In this document: in pieces, positions 50,961-60,406 of the stretch
Numbering within the stretch: the stretch's first letter is position 1
How the letters are laid out: the number at the start of each line of letters is the position of its first letter
From: Terripilifer ovatus
GTDB lineage: Bacteria; Pseudomonadota; Alphaproteobacteria; Rhizobiales; Beijerinckiaceae
Assembly (NCBI GenBank): GCA_029222685.1
Contig: JARHVB010000086.1
Coordinates: 62,001 to 126,000 of the forward strand
Length of the DNA stretch: 64,000 bases
Reading direction: 5' to 3'
Program-made: the position numbers and the translations under genes
Notes under the pieces: generated by a model
What the model was told of the DNA's origin: nothing
The model's database searches: none
Seen by the model: only the letters and a program-made list of their open reading frames with translations

Positions 50961-51920
50961 GTGAAGATATCTGCTCTTTGGGGAATGGCGGCGATCGTCG
51001 TTGCGCAAACATTTCTGTCGGCCGCGCTCGCGCCGGCAGCGGCGGAAGATTTCGGTGTCATCCGCTTCAACACCTTCGGCCCTTCGATCACATCGCTGCC
51101 CATGCGAGTCGTGACGGAAAAGGGCTTCGACAAGGCTGAAGGGTTTTCGTCGGAGTTCACGACAGCGACCGGTTCGGTCGCCATCAAGGCAATGATCGCC
51201 GGCGACTTCGAGTTCAGCCTTTCGGCGGGGTCGGCATTGGCCGCAGCCATCAGCGGCGCGCCGATCAAGGTTGTTTACGTGCACGTGGACAAACCATTGT
51301 ACTATCTCTACGCGCGCGACGACATAAAGGATCTCAAGAGCCTCGAGGGCAAGAAGATCGGCATCGACGCTGTCGGTGGCTCGCAGGACCTAGCCGTGCG
51401 GCGCGCCATGAAGGACGCAGGCGCCGATGCGTCGAAGTCGACGTTCCTTGCCATCGGGTTTCAAAGCATTCCGCCGTCCATGATCGCCGGAGCTCTCGAT
51501 GCCGGCGTCATCACGCCGCCCAAGGAGTTCGCTCTCAGAAGCCCCAACATCAAGTTCGTGAACCTCGGTTTTCTGGGGGATACCGTACCCGGCCTGACGG
51601 GAGGCGTCGCGACGACGGACCGGGTCATCCGCCAGCGTCCCGATATGGTCCGCGCCGTCATGCGCGCCCATGCAAAGGCGCATCAGTTCATTCTCAACAA
51701 CCGGGAAGAGACCATCAAGATTATGGCTCCCTTCCTCGGACTTTCGCTGGAGGACGCGGCGATCTCCTATGATACGACGGTTTTGCCGGTCTACAGCAAG
51801 GTCGCGACCTCCACGCCTGAGGCCCGACAAGCCATCGTCGAGGAAATCGGGCGCTCCATGAAAGTCGCCAAGACACCCGAACTTTCGAAGCTCTTCGACT
51901 TCTCCCTGCTGCCGCAATAG
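50961..51920 (+). CDS. NMT1/SsuA-type ABC substrate-binding protein
   Basis: Periplasmic receptor (319 aa). The GTG start at 50961 with GAGG eight bases upstream gives a clean Sec leader (VKISALWGMAAIVVAQTFLS, cleavage near AAA-E). An earlier GTG at 50919 would add a non-leader tail. Typical fold segments: FGPSITSLPMRVVTEKGF, then GSVAIKAMIAGDFEFSLS. Its stop abuts the ATPase start, so it is the receptor of the importer completed by the next two genes. Ligand unknown; relatives bind aromatic acids, sulfonates or pyrimidines. Confidence 0.92.
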   Translation: MKISALWGMAAIVVAQTFLSAALAPAAAEDFGVIRFNTFGPSITSLPMRVVTEKGFDKAEGFSSEFTTATGSVAIKAMIAGDFEFSLSAGSALAAAISGAPIKVVYVHVDKPLYYLYARDDIKDLKSLEGKKIGIDAVGGSQDLAVRRAMKDAGADASKSTFLAIGFQSIPPSMIAGALDAGVITPPKEFALRSPNIKFVNLGFLGDTVPGLTGGVATTDRVIRQRPDMVRAVMRAHAKAHQFILNNREETIKIMAPFLGLSLEDAAISYDTTVLPVYSKVATSTPEARQAIVEEIGRSMKVAKTPELSKLFDFSLLPQ

Positions 51921-52742
51921 ATGGCTTCGTCGATGCTCTCCGCCGCCCCCGCGATGGACGTTCATAACGCGCAGATCGTATGCAAGGATGTCAGCCATTG
52001 GTTCCTCAAGTCGGATGGAACACCGATCCAGGTTCTGGATCGTGTGTCCATCTCCCTTGAGCCCCATAGCTTCACCTCTCTTCTCGGTCCTTCCGGTTGC
52101 GGCAAGACGACTCTTCTGCGGGTCATCGACGGTCTCATCCGGCCGGCCGTCGGAACGGTCATCGTCGGCGGCGAAGCGGTGACGGGTCCTTCGGCAAACC
52201 GGGCCATGGTGTTCCAGGAACACAATCTGCTGCCCTGGAAAACCGCCCAGGAGAATATCCGCTTCGGCTGCAAGCTCGTCGGCATTCCCGCCAGCGAAAG
52301 CCTCCGCCGCGCGAACGAAGCCATAGCTCTCATGGGGCTGAACGGGTTCGAGCATCATCTGCCCAGTCAACTGTCCGGCGGGATGAAGCAGCGGGTCGGC
52401 ATAGCCCGCGCTCTCAGCATCCATCCGCAGTTCCTGCTGATGGACGAGCCGTTCGGAGCGCTCGATGCGCAGACCCGCGAAGTCCTGCAGATCGAGTTGC
52501 TGAAGATCTGGGAAGCGGACCGGAAGACCGTCGTCTTCGTGACGCATTCCCTCGACGAGGCGATCCTTCTGTCCGACCGCATCGTCATCATGGGAACACG
52601 TCCGGGACATATCAAGGCGGTCATCGACGTGGACCTGCCGCGGCCGCGCAGCGACGACATGCGCGCCGATCCGGTGTGGACCAACCTGCGACGCCATCTC
52701 TGGCAATTGCTGAAGCCCGAAATGATCGAGGTTGCGGGATGA
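51921..52742 (+). CDS. ABC transporter ATP-binding protein (SsuB/TauB type)
   Basis: ATPase (273 aa) of a nitrate/sulfonate/taurine-type importer. Walker A GPSGCGKTT near residue 55, Q-loop VFQEHNLLPW, signature SQLSGGMKQRVGIARAL, Walker B LLMDEPFGALD and switch His in FVTHSLDEA. The ATG at 51921 follows the receptor stop directly, and its stop overlaps the permease start (ATGA). Energises uptake through the next gene's permease. Confidence 0.95.
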   Translation: MASSMLSAAPAMDVHNAQIVCKDVSHWFLKSDGTPIQVLDRVSISLEPHSFTSLLGPSGCGKTTLLRVIDGLIRPAVGTVIVGGEAVTGPSANRAMVFQEHNLLPWKTAQENIRFGCKLVGIPASESLRRANEAIALMGLNGFEHHLPSQLSGGMKQRVGIARALSIHPQFLLMDEPFGALDAQTREVLQIELLKIWEADRKTVVFVTHSLDEAILLSDRIVIMGTRPGHIKAVIDVDLPRPRSDDMRADPVWTNLRRHLWQLLKPEMIEVAG

Positions 52743-53578
52743 ACGGGCAAAACACGCAAGCCCTGCAGGCCACGCCCGCTGCGCCGGCCGCCGCTCCTCC
52801 GGCCGTCGTTCGCCCGCCGTGGTGGACCAGCGGAAGAGCGATCAGCGCCGCCTCCGTGGTCATTTTCCTGGCCGTATGGCAATGGGTCACGTCCGCCGGC
52901 TACGTGGAGCCGATCTTTCTGGCAAGCCCGACCGCGATCCTGGACGTGGCTTATGACCAGTTTTTTGTCAGTCGCGAAATTTATCCACACATCCTGGTCA
53001 GCCTGACGGAAGCCTTTGTCGGTTTCGTGCTCGCTATCGTGGCGGGCGTCCTGCTGGGCCTCGTCATGGGCCGGTTCGACCGCCTGCGGGCCGTCTTCGA
53101 ACCCTTCGTCATGGCCCTCTATGCGACGCCATCGGTGGCTCTGCTGCCCTTGTTCATTCTCTGGCTCGGCATCGGCCTGTGGTCGAAGGTCCTCATCGTA
53201 TTTCTCGGCGGCGTCTTCGCGATCCTGGTGAACACGATGGCGGGCGTGCGCGGCGCCAATCCAAAACTCATCGAGACGGCGCAGGCCTTCACCGCCAGCG
53301 AGGCCGAGGTCTTCGCTTACATCATTCTGCCGAGCGCCATGCCGTTCATCGTCGCAGGCATTCGTCTCGCCATCGGGCGGGTGCTCATCAGCGTCTTCGT
53401 TGCCGAACTCTATGCCTCCAACCAGGGCGTCGGCTTCGTCGTGACGCAGGCAGCGGCATCCTATGCAACCGCATTGATGCTGATGGGTATCCTGCTTTTT
53501 ACGCTCGCCGGCGTCGCCCTGTCGCAGGCCCTTACCTTGATCGAGGACCTGTTTTTCGGGCGGTTTCGCGAACATTGA
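52739..53578 (+). CDS. ABC transporter permease (SsuC/TauC type)
   Basis: Inner-membrane permease (279 aa) with about six helices. A Pro/Ala-rich cytoplasmic N-terminus (ATPAAPAAAPPAVV) precedes the first helix. The EAA loop (ETAQAFTASEAEVFAYIILPSA, in part, then GIRLAIGRVLI) is intact. The frame opens far upstream, inside the ATPase gene in another phase; ATG 52739, overlapping the ATPase stop, is the true start. Completes the receptor-ATPase-permease set. Confidence 0.95.
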   Translation: MNGQNTQALQATPAAPAAAPPAVVRPPWWTSGRAISAASVVIFLAVWQWVTSAGYVEPIFLASPTAILDVAYDQFFVSREIYPHILVSLTEAFVGFVLAIVAGVLLGLVMGRFDRLRAVFEPFVMALYATPSVALLPLFILWLGIGLWSKVLIVFLGGVFAILVNTMAGVRGANPKLIETAQAFTASEAEVFAYIILPSAMPFIVAGIRLAIGRVLISVFVAELYASNQGVGFVVTQAAASYATALMLMGILLFTLAGVALSQALTLIEDLFFGRFREH

Positions 53579-53632
53579 GTCGACCGGTACCGGGCGTGGC
53601 GACGCGATCAGGAAAACTGAACGGAGTGCAGA

Positions 53633-53995
53633 ATGCGGGTTTTTGTGTGTGACATCGACGATATTGAAGAGGGCGGCGTCCACATCCTAAAGTTCGAAAA
53701 CATAAAGATCGGCGTCTATCGGCATCGCGGCGCTTTCTATGCCTACAAGAACCTGTGCGCGCATCAGGGTGGCCCCGCCTGCGAAGGACGCCTCATGAAG
53801 AAGGTCGTGGAGCGGCTCAATGCCGACAAGACCTACATCGGCGAAGACTTCGACGCGGCCGATCCGCATATCGTCTGCTCCTGGCACGGATGGGAATACC
53901 GCCTGCTGACGGGCGAGAATGCCGTCAATCCGAATATTCGCCTGAAGCGGTATGAAGTGACGCAGCAGGACAACAAGCTCTATGTCGAAGTCTGA
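53633..53995 (+). CDS. Rieske-type [2Fe-2S] ferredoxin
   Basis: Small electron carrier (120 aa). The cluster motifs are C-A-H in NLCAHQGGPACEG and C-x-x-H in IVCSWHGWEYRL, with an unusually long insert of about 40 residues between them (KKVVERLNADKTYIGEDFDA). No catalytic iron domain is present. It could donate electrons to an oxygenase such as the one at 7226 or to one encoded elsewhere. It sits between the ABC permease and an amidohydrolase gene in one direction, 54 bases after the permease. Confidence 0.9.
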   Translation: MRVFVCDIDDIEEGGVHILKFENIKIGVYRHRGAFYAYKNLCAHQGGPACEGRLMKKVVERLNADKTYIGEDFDAADPHIVCSWHGWEYRLLTGENAVNPNIRLKRYEVTQQDNKLYVEV

Positions 53996-54073
53996 CGCGA
54001 AAGCCTGACGAAACGCTGCCCGGCGAATGCGCGGCGCGCCGCGACGATCAAAAATTGCAAGCGAGATGAAGTG

Positions 54074-55306
54074 ATGAACATCAACAATCCGGCCTCGTTC
54101 GATGAAGCGATGAGCCATTTCGATACACGCGTCATGCTCGAAAACGCGGAGGAACAGGCCCGCGCGCGCCACTACGAAGATTTCCTGATCGTCGATGTCG
54201 ATTCCCACCACTACGAAGCCGAAGCGATGAACGAGATCATCGACCGCATCGAGGACCCGGTCCTGCGGGAGAATTCGCGCTTCGCAAAGGGACTGAACCT
54301 CAGCAGCGGCGGGCAAGGCCCGTTCGGCAATCAGGAAATGACCGGCCGCATCACGCGATACCCCGGCCGCAAGCACGAGAAGGTGCCGCCGACGCCGCAT
54401 CGCGATATTACACTGACGCACCGTTGGATGGACGCGCTCGGGATCGACATCGCCTGCCTCTTCCCCACGCCCATGCTCGGACTGGCCCTGCATCCGCAGC
54501 TCCATGTCGAGGTCCAGCTCGCGCACGCGTACAATAAATGGTTGTGCGAGACCATCCTGGCCGAAGACAGCCGGATCAAGTCGATGCTGTACCTGCCGCT
54601 GACCGATCCCGAGGCGGCGCTGCGATGTATCGAGGAATTTGGCGAGCGTCCAGGCGTCATCGGCTTCATGGTCACCTCGACGCGCTACCGGTCGATCTGC
54701 GAAAACGTCCACATGAAGGTCTATGCAGCCCTGGAAGAGCGCGGCCTGCCGCTGTCTTTTCACTCGGGCTATTCCTGGCAGGACCCTTTGCTCTCGGCCT
54801 CGACCAAATTCATCACCGCCCATGCACTCGGATTTCCCATCTACAATATGATGCTGATGGGCAACTGGGTCATGGACGGGATTCCGGAGCGCTTTCCCAA
54901 GTTGAAGACGATCTGGATCGAGAGCGGGTTGGCCTGGGTTCCGTTTCTCATGCAGCGCTTCGACAACGAATACATGATGCGCTCATCGGAAGTGCCGGCC
55001 CTCAAGCGTCTGCCGAGCGACTACATGCGCGAGATGTTCTACGCCAGCCAGCCGATGGAGATGGTCAATAATGCGGAGGCGCTGGAGCTGACTTTCAAGA
55101 TGATAAACGCCGAATCCCAGCTTCTGTATTCCTCCGATTATCCGCACTGGGACATGGACCTGCCGAGCACGATCTTCGATCTGCCGTTCCTGGATATGCA
55201 GGCCAAGCGAGCCATTCTCGGCGAGAACGCGCGCAAATTATTCAATCTGGATCCACAGCTTTCCGCGGCGAAGCTGGCAAAGAAGGTATCATACACTCAG
55301 AGGTGA
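54074..55306 (+). CDS. Amidohydrolase-family protein (D-S-H variant)
   Basis: TIM-barrel protein (410 aa), longer than the other amidohydrolases here because of extra segments around residues 60-110. The metal motif reads IVDVDSHHYE: D43 stands where the first His of H-x-H is usual and H45 remains. This D-S-H form is common in one Amidohydro_2 subgroup. Other site elements: LPLSFHSGYS, TIWIESGLAW and LLYSSDYPHWD. ATG 54074 is preferred to the GTG at 54071. Last gene after the ABC transporter and ferredoxin, so it probably acts on the imported compound. Confidence 0.88.
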   Translation: MNINNPASFDEAMSHFDTRVMLENAEEQARARHYEDFLIVDVDSHHYEAEAMNEIIDRIEDPVLRENSRFAKGLNLSSGGQGPFGNQEMTGRITRYPGRKHEKVPPTPHRDITLTHRWMDALGIDIACLFPTPMLGLALHPQLHVEVQLAHAYNKWLCETILAEDSRIKSMLYLPLTDPEAALRCIEEFGERPGVIGFMVTSTRYRSICENVHMKVYAALEERGLPLSFHSGYSWQDPLLSASTKFITAHALGFPIYNMMLMGNWVMDGIPERFPKLKTIWIESGLAWVPFLMQRFDNEYMMRSSEVPALKRLPSDYMREMFYASQPMEMVNNAEALELTFKMINAESQLLYSSDYPHWDMDLPSTIFDLPFLDMQAKRAILGENARKLFNLDPQLSAAKLAKKVSYTQR

Positions 55307-55363
55307 AGCGGCGGCGCGCGGTCTGCCTTCAGCCGCGGCGCGGGAAAAGGTTGGGCGCCAGCA

Positions 55364-56464
55364 TCATTCGTGCTCCCGCGCATACTGCATCAGGGCGAGA
55401 AAGCGATAGATGCCATGCACGAATTTTCCGTAGGGCATGGTGAAGAACAGCGCGAAAACGACACCGAGATGCACGGCCAGCAGCGTCCCCATCGCAGGCG
55501 TCGCCCGCAGCACAAGCAAGGCAAGGCCGGTGAGGGACGTCATGAACAGCATGACGATGAACGCAACGTCCATGCCGAAGCGGCTCTCATCCACCAGGGC
55601 GGGATCGCGGCGCCACTTCGCCGCCAGCAGGCCGATCGGACCGACGATCAGGCCGATGCCGCCGAGCGTGCCGAGCAGCACCGGCAGATCGTACCAGGCA
55701 TAGGGCGCTTCGCGGCCAAGCAGGTAATGATAGAGCGTCGCGACCGAAGTCGACGCCAGGCACAGCAGGAAGCCGTAGGAGGTGGCGTGGTGATAATGCT
55801 TGCGGCGGTCGGTCGGGCGGTCGTCGTCATTCATGCAGCCACCCTTCCCGCCATCGAGATAGCGCAGGCTGCCGGCGTCCTTCACGGCCTGCCAGAACGG
55901 CTTGGCGTTGCTGGAAGTCCCTGAAGCGATATCGCGCCAGAAGGCGCGCGCGCTCATCACGATGGCGAGAATCGCATACAGAAACACCGCGCCAAACAGC
56001 AATGCCATCGCATTGTGCGGCATCAAACGATAGAAAGCGCCTGGACCGGTGTGGGTGCCGAACAGAACGTCCGGATCGCGAAAGGCGACGAAGCCGAGCA
56101 CGAACGCCGCCACGCTTAACGCTGCCACGACGCTGATCGCCAACCCATTGCGGGCGAACATGCCGGAGAAGGCTCGCGGCCAGGCATAGGCCTGATAGGA
56201 ATCGGCACGAACCTTTGCCAGTGTGCGCGGCACATTCACGTCGAACTCATGCGGCGGCGAGAACTGGCAGTCGGAGTAGCAGGCGCCGCAACTGTGGCAG
56301 AGATTGGCTAGATAGTTCAGGTCGCCATCCAGAAACGTGCGGCGCATTTCCATCGCCGGAAACACCGCGCACAGGCCCTCGCAATAGCGGCACGAATTGC
56401 ACACCACCATCAGGCGGTCGGCCTCGCTCAGCGCCGCCGTCGTATGCGTCGCTGTGGTATGCAT
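55364..56464 (-). CDS. tcuB: TcuB-like iron-sulfur/cytochrome membrane protein
   Basis: Electron-transfer partner of the tricarballylate dehydrogenase TcuA (366 aa). The N-terminal half has two cysteine clusters, CNSCRYCEGLCAVFP and CHSCGACYSDCQFSP, fitting two iron-sulfur centres. Several membrane helices follow (VVAALSVAAFVLGFVAF; YGFLLCLASTSVATLYHY) with conserved His that may bind haem. TcuB reoxidises FADH2 of TcuA by passing electrons to the quinone pool. ATG 56464 lies one base after the tcuA stop. Confidence 0.92.
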   Translation of the reverse strand: MHTTATHTTAALSEADRLMVVCNSCRYCEGLCAVFPAMEMRRTFLDGDLNYLANLCHSCGACYSDCQFSPPHEFDVNVPRTLAKVRADSYQAYAWPRAFSGMFARNGLAISVVAALSVAAFVLGFVAFRDPDVLFGTHTGPGAFYRLMPHNAMALLFGAVFLYAILAIVMSARAFWRDIASGTSSNAKPFWQAVKDAGSLRYLDGGKGGCMNDDDRPTDRRKHYHHATSYGFLLCLASTSVATLYHYLLGREAPYAWYDLPVLLGTLGGIGLIVGPIGLLAAKWRRDPALVDESRFGMDVAFIVMLFMTSLTGLALLVLRATPAMGTLLAVHLGVVFALFFTMPYGKFVHGIYRFLALMQYAREHE

Positions 56465-56465
56465 G

Positions 56466-57863
56466 TCAGTTGCGCGCATTCTTCGAGGCTCCCCGTCCCG
56501 CAAGGCGTCCAAAGACGCTGCCGATTGTCATTCCGATGCCCGCGGCATAGCCGCGGCCGAGGACATTGCCCGCCATGATCTCGCCTGCCGCGAACATGTT
56601 GGCAGCCGGCTTGCCGTCTTTCATGATGATGCGCGCCTGATCGTTCACGCGCACGCCGAGATAGGTGAAAGTGATGCCGGGCCGCACCGGATAGGCATAG
56701 AAGGGCGCCGTTTCGATCTTGCGCGCCCAATGCGATTTCGGCGGCGTCAAGCCCTCGGTGCGGCAATCGTCGAGATCGTTGTAGTTGAAGGTGCCCGGCC
56801 GCACAGCCGCATTGAAGTCCGACACGGTCTTGTCGAGCACGTCGGCGTTCAGTTCCAGCTTCTGCGCCAGTTCGCGGATGCTTCCCCCGGTGATGGGCGG
56901 AAACAGCGAGGGCATGAACAGCTTGAGCGAGGACGCATCGAAAATGATATAGGCGATCTGGTCGGGCTGAGCGGCGACGAGGCGGCCCCAGATGGCGTAA
57001 CGTTTCGGCCACACGTCTTCGCCTTCGTCGTAAAAACGCTCGGCATTCTTGTTGACGACCACGCCGAAGACCACGCAATCGAGCCGGGTGATGATGCCGC
57101 CATCGTATTTCGGCGCGCGGGCGTCGATCGCCACCGCGTGGCACTGGGTCGGATCGCCGATCTCCTGCACGCCGGAATCGAGCAGCATCCTGAGGACCGA
57201 GCCGCGATTGTAGGGCGTGCCGCGAATGAGAAAGTTGTCGGCGGCCTCGCCCCAATATTCTTTCATCCACTCGATATTGGCCTCGAAGCCGCCGGCCGCC
57301 GCGACCAGCGTTCGCGCGCGAACCACACTCGTTGCCTGATCGCGCGTGATGGTGGCTGAGAGAAACATGCCGTCCTGGATATCCAGCGCGGTTACCGGCG
57401 CGTCGTAAAGAATATCAACGCCGAGGTCCTCCGCCGTGCGGTAGAGGGCATTGAGCATTGCCCGTCCTCCACCGAGAAAAAAGGCGTTGGTGCGGCCGAG
57501 CGTCAATGTGCCGCCAAGCGAGGGCTGAAACTGAATGCCCTGCTCTCCCAGCCAGATCAGGACCTCCTTGGACTCGCGGATCATGTGCCGTGCCAATGGC
57601 TCGTTGGTCTCGCCGCCGGTGATGCGCAACAGATCGTCGAAGAACTCTTCCTCGCTATAGGGGCCGGTCAGCGTCTCGGTCGCACTGTCATGGGCGCAGC
57701 GAAAATTCCGTGTATGCCGGGTATTGCCGCCGCGATAGAATTTCGGCGCTCCTTCCAGCACCAAGACCGACGCGCCGGACCGACGCGCGCCGATCGCGGC
57801 GCAAAGCGCGGCATTGCCGCCGCCGACAACCAGAACATCATACTGACGCGTCAGATCGACCAT
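56466..57863 (-). CDS. tcuA: TcuA-like FAD-dependent tricarballylate dehydrogenase
   Basis: Flavoprotein (465 aa) of the fumarate-reductase/succinate-dehydrogenase fold. FAD motif VLVVGGGNAALCAAIGARR at the start, GGNTRHTRNFRCAHD, then TYLGVRVNDQARII and AAGEIMAGNVLGRGYAAG near the C-terminus. TcuA oxidises tricarballylate to cis-aconitate; distant homologues oxidise other acids, so the substrate is tentative. The frame extends to 58052, but ATG 57863 with GGGGTGGGG upstream begins the normal sequence. Operon with tcuB; no tcuC carrier, but a TctCBA transporter lies 5 kb away. Confidence 0.9.
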   Translation of the reverse strand: MVDLTRQYDVLVVGGGNAALCAAIGARRSGASVLVLEGAPKFYRGGNTRHTRNFRCAHDSATETLTGPYSEEEFFDDLLRITGGETNEPLARHMIRESKEVLIWLGEQGIQFQPSLGGTLTLGRTNAFFLGGGRAMLNALYRTAEDLGVDILYDAPVTALDIQDGMFLSATITRDQATSVVRARTLVAAAGGFEANIEWMKEYWGEAADNFLIRGTPYNRGSVLRMLLDSGVQEIGDPTQCHAVAIDARAPKYDGGIITRLDCVVFGVVVNKNAERFYDEGEDVWPKRYAIWGRLVAAQPDQIAYIIFDASSLKLFMPSLFPPITGGSIRELAQKLELNADVLDKTVSDFNAAVRPGTFNYNDLDDCRTEGLTPPKSHWARKIETAPFYAYPVRPGITFTYLGVRVNDQARIIMKDGKPAANMFAAGEIMAGNVLGRGYAAGIGMTIGSVFGRLAGRGASKNARN

Positions 57864-58248
57864 TCCCCACCCCCGAAACAAATGGATCACGCAGACGCGC
57901 GCCAGAGCACCGTGCGTTCCTCCGGAATCGTCCGATGCTCCAGATTCTTTTGATGTCGCGTTACTTTCGCGAACAACCGACGTCCACTTTTCGCACGAGG
58001 CTCCGCGATTGGCCGCGGCCTGAGCCATTTGTGGCATTTCCAGAGAGACCATTGAGGAAGGCGCGAGACAATGGGAGGGAGAAACGGAAGAAGGACGCTT
58101 GTAATATTATAGGGCATTGTATAAAAAATGAAACAGAATTGATAGCCGGACGGACAATCCCCCTCAAACGGCTTACTTTTATGTATTATTCGCCATTTTC
58201 GCTGTGTACCGAAAGTGGAAAACTCGAGATCCGGGTCTCAGATAGCCG
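57864..58248. other. Divergent regulatory region tcuA / CoA ligase, with AT-rich motif
   Basis: 385 bases without a gene. The minus strand has a TATAAT (58111-58106) suited to tcuA, overlapped by TTGTAATATTATAGG (58099-58113). A similar word occurs at the promoter near 60392. A rightward TATTAT at 58184 may serve the ligase gene. The open frame through part of this region is an upstream extension of tcuA without coding character. Confidence 0.5.
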
Positions 58249-59907
58249 ATGTCGAATACGCTCCTCACGCTCTTTCATACCGACCGCTATCAGGACTATT
58301 ACCGCAGCGGCTTCTGGCGCGACGAGACGGTCTATGCGCTGGCGCGCGTGCATGCCGAGCGCACGCCCGACCGCGTGGCGGTTCGCAGCGCGCAGGGTGA
58401 TCTCACCTACCGCGAACTGCTGGCGCAGGCGGACGCCTTCGCCTGCGACCTTGCCGGCCACGGCGTGACCGCCGGGCAACGCGTTGCCGTCTGGCTGCCA
58501 AGCCGGCCGGAAACCGTGATCGCCCTGCTGGCCTGCAGCCGCAACGGTTACGTCTGCTGTCCTTCGCTGCACCGCGACCACACGGTGGGCGACATTGTCG
58601 GCCTGCTCAAGCGCATGCGCGCGGTCGCGGTCGTTGCCGAAACCGGTTATGGCGCCGACGCCGACAGGAACGACCTGTTGGCGCGCTTGCCGGACATCGA
58701 GACGGTCCGACATGTCTACCGGCTCGAGAAGGGTATCGCGGGCGGCCAGCCCGGCATTGTCCCTGCATCGTCCGATACGATGACGCCGCCCGCGCCGCAG
58801 AATGCCAACCGCATTCTCTATCTCGCCTTCACCTCCGGCACGACTGGCGAGCCCAAGGGCGTGATGCACAGCGACAATACCCTGCTCGCCAATGCCCGCG
58901 CGCTCTCGGGCGACTGGAACATCGACGACCAGTCCGTTGTCTATTCGCTCAGCCCGCTCAGTCACAATCTCGGCTTCGGCGCGATGATCATGGCGCTGGC
59001 TGTCGGCGGACAACTCGTCATCCATGATCTGCCGCGCGGCGCCAGCCTGGTGGACCGGTTGATCGACACCGGCGCGACCTTCCTCGTCGGCGTGCCGACG
59101 CACGCCATCGACCTGCTCGCCGAAGTGAAGGCGCGCAATCTCTCCGGCATCGGCAAGCTGCAGGGCTTCCGCATCTCCGGCGCCTCGGCGCCGCAGGAAA
59201 TGGTCGCCGACCTGCTCAGATACGGCATCATCCCGCAGAGCGGCTATGGCATGACCGAGACATGCTCACATCAATACACATTGCCCAATGACGATCCGAA
59301 GCTGATCGTCGAAAGTTGCGGAAAGTCCTGTCCCGGTTACGAAATCCGTATCTTCGACCGTGAAGACCAGAACCGCGAAGTGGCGGCGCGCGAGATCGGC
59401 CAGATCGGCGGCCGCGGCGCCAGCCTGATGCTCGGCTATTTCAACGACCAGATGGCCACGGAAGATTCCTTCAACCGCGACGGCTGGTTCATGACCGGCG
59501 ATCTCGGCTGGGTCGACGAGAACGGCTATCTGCGCATCACCGGCCGCAAGAAAGACGTGATCATTCGCGGCGGCCACAATATTTATCCGGCGAAGATCGA
59601 AGCGCTGGCGTCGACACATAATGCCATCAAGCGGGTCGCCGCCGTGCCGGTACCCGATCAGCGGCTGGGTGAGCGCGTCTGTCTCGCCGTCATGTTCCAG
59701 CCCGGCAAGGCTGCAGGCGCCGAGGATATTCTTCAGCACCTCGATGAGGCCGGCCTGTCAAAATACGATATGCCGGAATATTTCCTGCAGATCGACGAGA
59801 TTCCGCTGACGGCGAGCGGCAAGATGCGCAAGCGCGACCTCGTCGACTGGATCGCGGAGGGGCGCGCCAAGCCGACCGCGGTGCGTTGGCAGGCCAAGGC
59901 CGGATGA
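58249..59907 (+). CDS. AMP-binding acyl-CoA synthetase
   Basis: Adenylate-forming CoA ligase (552 aa). A3 loop LAFTSGTTGEPKGVMHSDN near residue 200, A5 YGMTETCSHQ, A7 GWFMTGDLGWVDENGYL and A8 GRKKDVIIRGGHNIYP. The A10 lysine is in LTASGKMRKRDL. It activates a carboxylic acid through an acyl-AMP; sequence type is closest to medium-chain/aromatic ligases. The thioesterase gene overlaps its stop. It likely feeds the acid imported by the downstream transporters into CoA-based degradation. Confidence 0.94.
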   Translation: MSNTLLTLFHTDRYQDYYRSGFWRDETVYALARVHAERTPDRVAVRSAQGDLTYRELLAQADAFACDLAGHGVTAGQRVAVWLPSRPETVIALLACSRNGYVCCPSLHRDHTVGDIVGLLKRMRAVAVVAETGYGADADRNDLLARLPDIETVRHVYRLEKGIAGGQPGIVPASSDTMTPPAPQNANRILYLAFTSGTTGEPKGVMHSDNTLLANARALSGDWNIDDQSVVYSLSPLSHNLGFGAMIMALAVGGQLVIHDLPRGASLVDRLIDTGATFLVGVPTHAIDLLAEVKARNLSGIGKLQGFRISGASAPQEMVADLLRYGIIPQSGYGMTETCSHQYTLPNDDPKLIVESCGKSCPGYEIRIFDREDQNREVAAREIGQIGGRGASLMLGYFNDQMATEDSFNRDGWFMTGDLGWVDENGYLRITGRKKDVIIRGGHNIYPAKIEALASTHNAIKRVAAVPVPDQRLGERVCLAVMFQPGKAAGAEDILQHLDEAGLSKYDMPEYFLQIDEIPLTASGKMRKRDLVDWIAEGRAKPTAVRWQAKAG

Positions 59908-60323
59908 CGGCCGATCCTAGCACCGCGCTCGCGCGCCTGCGCGAAGAAATGGAACGCCCGCCGTTCCATAACGTGCTGCACCCGCAGGCCATGGATGTCG
60001 ATCCCGTTGCCGGCACGGTGACGATCGCGCTTCCGTATCATGACGGGCTCGCTCGCGCACCGAACGAGAATTCATTTCATGGCGGTGTCATCGCCGCGTT
60101 GATCGACCTCGCCGGCCACGCCGCGATCGCCGTCAAGATCGGCAGGATGGCGCCGACCATCGACCTGCGCATCGATTATCTGCGTCCGTCCGGCGGCGCC
60201 GATCTCATCGCGAAGGCGCGGTTGCTCAAGGCCGGCCGCACAGTGGCGCGCGTCGACATCGACGTCACCGATACGCAAGGCCGGCTCATCGCCGTCGGTC
60301 GCGGCAGTTTCAGCACGGCGTGA
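59904..60323 (+). CDS. PaaI-type hotdog thioesterase
   Basis: Single hotdog domain (139 aa). The catalytic region NENSFHGGVIAALIDLAGHAA carries the H-G-G and acidic residue of PaaI-like thioesterases; TIDLRIDYLRPS and VGRGSFS complete the fold. It probably hydrolyses dead-end acyl-CoA esters produced by the ligase. ATG 59904 overlaps the ligase stop by 4 bases (ATGA), so the two proteins are co-translated. Confidence 0.92.
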   Translation: MTADPSTALARLREEMERPPFHNVLHPQAMDVDPVAGTVTIALPYHDGLARAPNENSFHGGVIAALIDLAGHAAIAVKIGRMAPTIDLRIDYLRPSGGADLIAKARLLKAGRTVARVDIDVTDTQGRLIAVGRGSFSTA

Positions 60324-60367
60324 GGCACAAGCGAGCAGAGTGCCGCGCATTTGCGCAGCGGGCCGCC

Positions 60368-60406
60368 TTGTCATTTTTTGGGATTAGTCTCTATAATGTT
60401 ACAATA
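60368..60406 (+). promoter_or_regulatory. Promoter with AT-rich motif before receptor gene
   Basis: TTGTCA (60368-60373), 18 bases, TATAAT (60392-60397). TATAATGTTACAATAG spans the -10, and AATAGCTATT (60403-60412) is a perfect palindrome. It resembles the minus-strand site at 58099-58113. It suggests that the receptor-TTT block has its own promoter. Confidence 0.5.
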
